DNA of 64,000 nucleotides from 20CM-2-55-15 sp964633285 (GTDB lineage: Bacteria; Acidobacteriota; Terriglobia; 20CM-2-55-15). The position numbers and the translations under genes are program-made. The stretch covers positions 10,760 through 74,759 of the forward strand of contig CAZWGA010000025.1 in the NCBI GenBank assembly GCA_964633285.1, in the 5' to 3' direction. Positions 62,616-64,000 of the stretch are shown piece after piece; positions within the stretch are counted from its first letter, which is position 1, and the number at the start of each line of letters is the position of its first letter. A model generated the notes under the pieces. That model saw only the letters and a list, made by a program, of their open reading frames with translations, was not told the DNA's origin and did not search any database.

Positions 62616-64000
62616 TCAGGCGGTCTGCTCCACCTCGAGACCGAGTTCTTTTACCATTTCCTCGCGCATCCGAAACTTTTGAATCTTGCCCGTGACCGTC
62701 ATCGGAAACTCGGTGGTGAACCGGATGTAACGGGGGATTTTATAAGCTGCAATCTTGCCATCGCAGTAAGAACGGATCTCCTCCGCAGTGCAGTCGTACC
62801 CTTCACGCAATCGAATCCATGCGCAGACGGCTTCACCGTATTTCTTATCGGGCACGCCGAAAACTTGAACGTCGCTGACTTTCGGGTAAGTGTGCAGAAA
62901 CTCCTCGATCTCCCGCGGATAGATATTTTCACCGCCGCGAATAATCATGTCTTTCAATCGGCCGGCGATGTTGACGTACCCATCTTCACGCATAACCGCG
63001 AGATCGCCCGTATGCATCCATCGCGCCACATCGATCGCAGCGGCCGTTGCGGCCGGATCATTCCAGTATCCCAGCATCACCACATAGCCGCGGGTGCACA
63101 GTTCCCCCGCCTGGCCGCGGGGGACGATGACTCCGGTCTGCGGATCCACAATTTTGCATTCCACGTGTGGATGAATGGTCCCGATCGTCGAGACTCGGGC
63201 CTCGAGCGGATCGTCTACCGAAGATTGAAACGAAACCGGCGATGTTTCGGTCATGCCGTAAGCTATCGTGACCTGACTCATGTGCATGCGTTCGGTGACC
63301 TGCCGCATCACTTCGACCGGACACGGAGCTCCCGCCATAATGCCTGTTCTCAGGGAATCGAGGCGGAAACTTGAAAATCCCGGATGCTCGAGTTCAGCGA
63401 TGAACATCGTCGGGACGCCGTATAACGAGGTGCATCGTTCCTCTTGCACGGCCCGTAAGCACGCTTCAGCGTCAAAAGACTCCGAAGGCAAAACCAGCGC
63501 GCATCCATGAGCGAGAGCGGCAAGGCTACCCAGGACACAGCCGAAACAGTGATAGAACGGAACCGGAAGGCAGATGCGATCGTGAGCCGAATACCGGAGC
63601 CGTTCACCAACAAAAAGACCGTTATTCAAAATGTTGTGATGCGAAAGTGTGGCGCCCTTCGGAATACCGGTCGTGCCGGACGTGTATTGAATGCTCACCG
63701 GATCATCGAACTGAATTGCGGGTTCGCGGTCTCTTAGGCTCGACGGCGGAAGGCGGGCCCGGGAGGCAGTCCCGTCATTGCCACACATCCCTTTCCCGCG
63801 GCTTTCCCGGCCGAGGTAGACGATCGTTTTTAACGCCGTCAGTTTCGGTGCGATTTCAGCGAGCATGCCGCAGTAGTCCGAGTTCCGGAATCGCGGCGCC
63901 GCAATCATCAGCGAAACTCCCGATTGAGACAGTGCATGCTCCAATTCGCGCAGCCGGTAAGCCGGATTGATGTTCACCATAATCGCGCCGGTTTTCGCGA
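62616..64000 (-). CDS. Acyl-CoA synthetase (AMP-forming), N-terminus cut by window edge
   Basis: At least 460 residues of a FadD-like ligase. The P-loop signature YTSGTTGIPKGATLSHHN, the YGMTETSPVSF motif, WMHTGDLAVMREDGYVNIAG and GRLKDMIIRGGENIYPREIE are all present, as is the catalytic lysine region GKIQKFRMRE at the C-terminus. It activates fatty or aromatic acids to acyl-CoA through an acyl-AMP. The frame stays open upstream through MVNINPAYRLRELEHALSQS to the right edge, so roughly 90 N-terminal residues lie outside. Chain-length preference cannot be read. Confidence 0.93.
   Translation of the reverse strand, partial: AKTGAIMVNINPAYRLRELEHALSQSGVSLMIAAPRFRNSDYCGMLAEIAPKLTALKTIVYLGRESRGKGMCGNDGTASRARLPPSSLRDREPAIQFDDPVSIQYTSGTTGIPKGATLSHHNILNNGLFVGERLRYSAHDRICLPVPFYHCFGCVLGSLAALAHGCALVLPSESFDAEACLRAVQEERCTSLYGVPTMFIAELEHPGFSSFRLDSLRTGIMAGAPCPVEVMRQVTERMHMSQVTIAYGMTETSPVSFQSSVDDPLEARVSTIGTIHPHVECKIVDPQTGVIVPRGQAGELCTRGYVVMLGYWNDPAATAAAIDVARWMHTGDLAVMREDGYVNIAGRLKDMIIRGGENIYPREIEEFLHTYPKVSDVQVFGVPDKKYGEAVCAWIRLREGYDCTAEEIRSYCDGKIAAYKIPRYIRFTTEFPMTVTGKIQKFRMREEMVKELGLEVEQTA

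Overview
The window comes from a high-G+C Gram-negative soil-type bacterium, most likely an Acidobacteriota member (Solibacter/Vicinamibacter-like). The inference rests on family content: five Oar-like TonB-dependent receptors with an N-terminal carboxypeptidase-regulatory domain, two sets of DUF1592 + DUF1552 + exported ankyrin genes, DUF5117-type metalloproteases, DUF1028, DUF3500 and DUF4136 proteins, and a giant IPT/NHL-repeat exported protein. No rRNA or intact tRNA gene was seen, so the placement is not anchored by a marker gene. Almost every protein carries a signal peptide, Tat signal or membrane segment, so this is largely a cell-envelope and nutrient-acquisition region.

Layout. 1-5.7 kb: two receptors on the minus strand, the first running off the left edge. 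6.0-11.5 kb: plus-strand operon ankyrin, DUF1592 cytochrome-like protein, DUF1552 Tat protein, closed by a clear terminator. 11.6-15.1 kb: third receptor. 15.2-16.05 kb: small accessory patch with an internally deleted hsdR remnant and an apparently intact MazF-type toxin-antitoxin pair. 16.2-19.6 kb: minus-strand operon with ATGA overlaps (exported unknown, desaturase-methyltransferase fusion, membrane sulfatase-like transferase). 19.7-22.2 kb: DUF4136 and GH28. 22.2-27.0 kb: secreted unknown and fourth receptor. 27.0-28.9 kb: exported HpcH/HpaI-like protein and DUF1028. 29.0-36.9 kb: plus-strand operon repeating the DUF1592/DUF1552/ankyrin set and adding an exported unknown and an exported creatininase-like protein; a 66-bp palindrome sits in the 5' end of the exported unknown. 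36.9-43.9 kb: six minus-strand genes (unknown, cytochrome c, DUF1028, metzincin protease, DUF3500, HupE-N-like). 43.9-50.5 kb: minus-strand signalling cluster (REC-PAS-GGDEF-EAL, RedB-like, hybrid kinase, response regulator) followed by a second creatininase-like gene. 50.6-55.1 kb: fifth receptor. 55.1-57.5 kb: broken exported-protein gene apparently split by a roughly 1.35-kb insert carrying a two-gene HEPN module and ending in a tRNA-Pro 3' fragment. 57.6-62.6 kb: 1,650-residue IPT/dockerin/NHL protein. 62.6-64 kb: acyl-CoA synthetase, cut by the right edge.

How the parts may work together (inference): receptors and secreted hydrolases (GH28, metalloprotease) would break down and import polymers; DUF1592 proteins with two CxxCH sites and the lone cytochrome c would handle periplasmic redox chemistry with their DUF1552 partners; the signalling operon would control c-di-GMP. 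The most unusual items are the HEPN pair on a tRNA-tagged insert, the desaturase-methyltransferase fusion operon, the duplicated three-gene ankyrin cassette, the palindrome that supplies part of a coding sequence, and two creatininase-like proteins that share the same altered metal-site residues.
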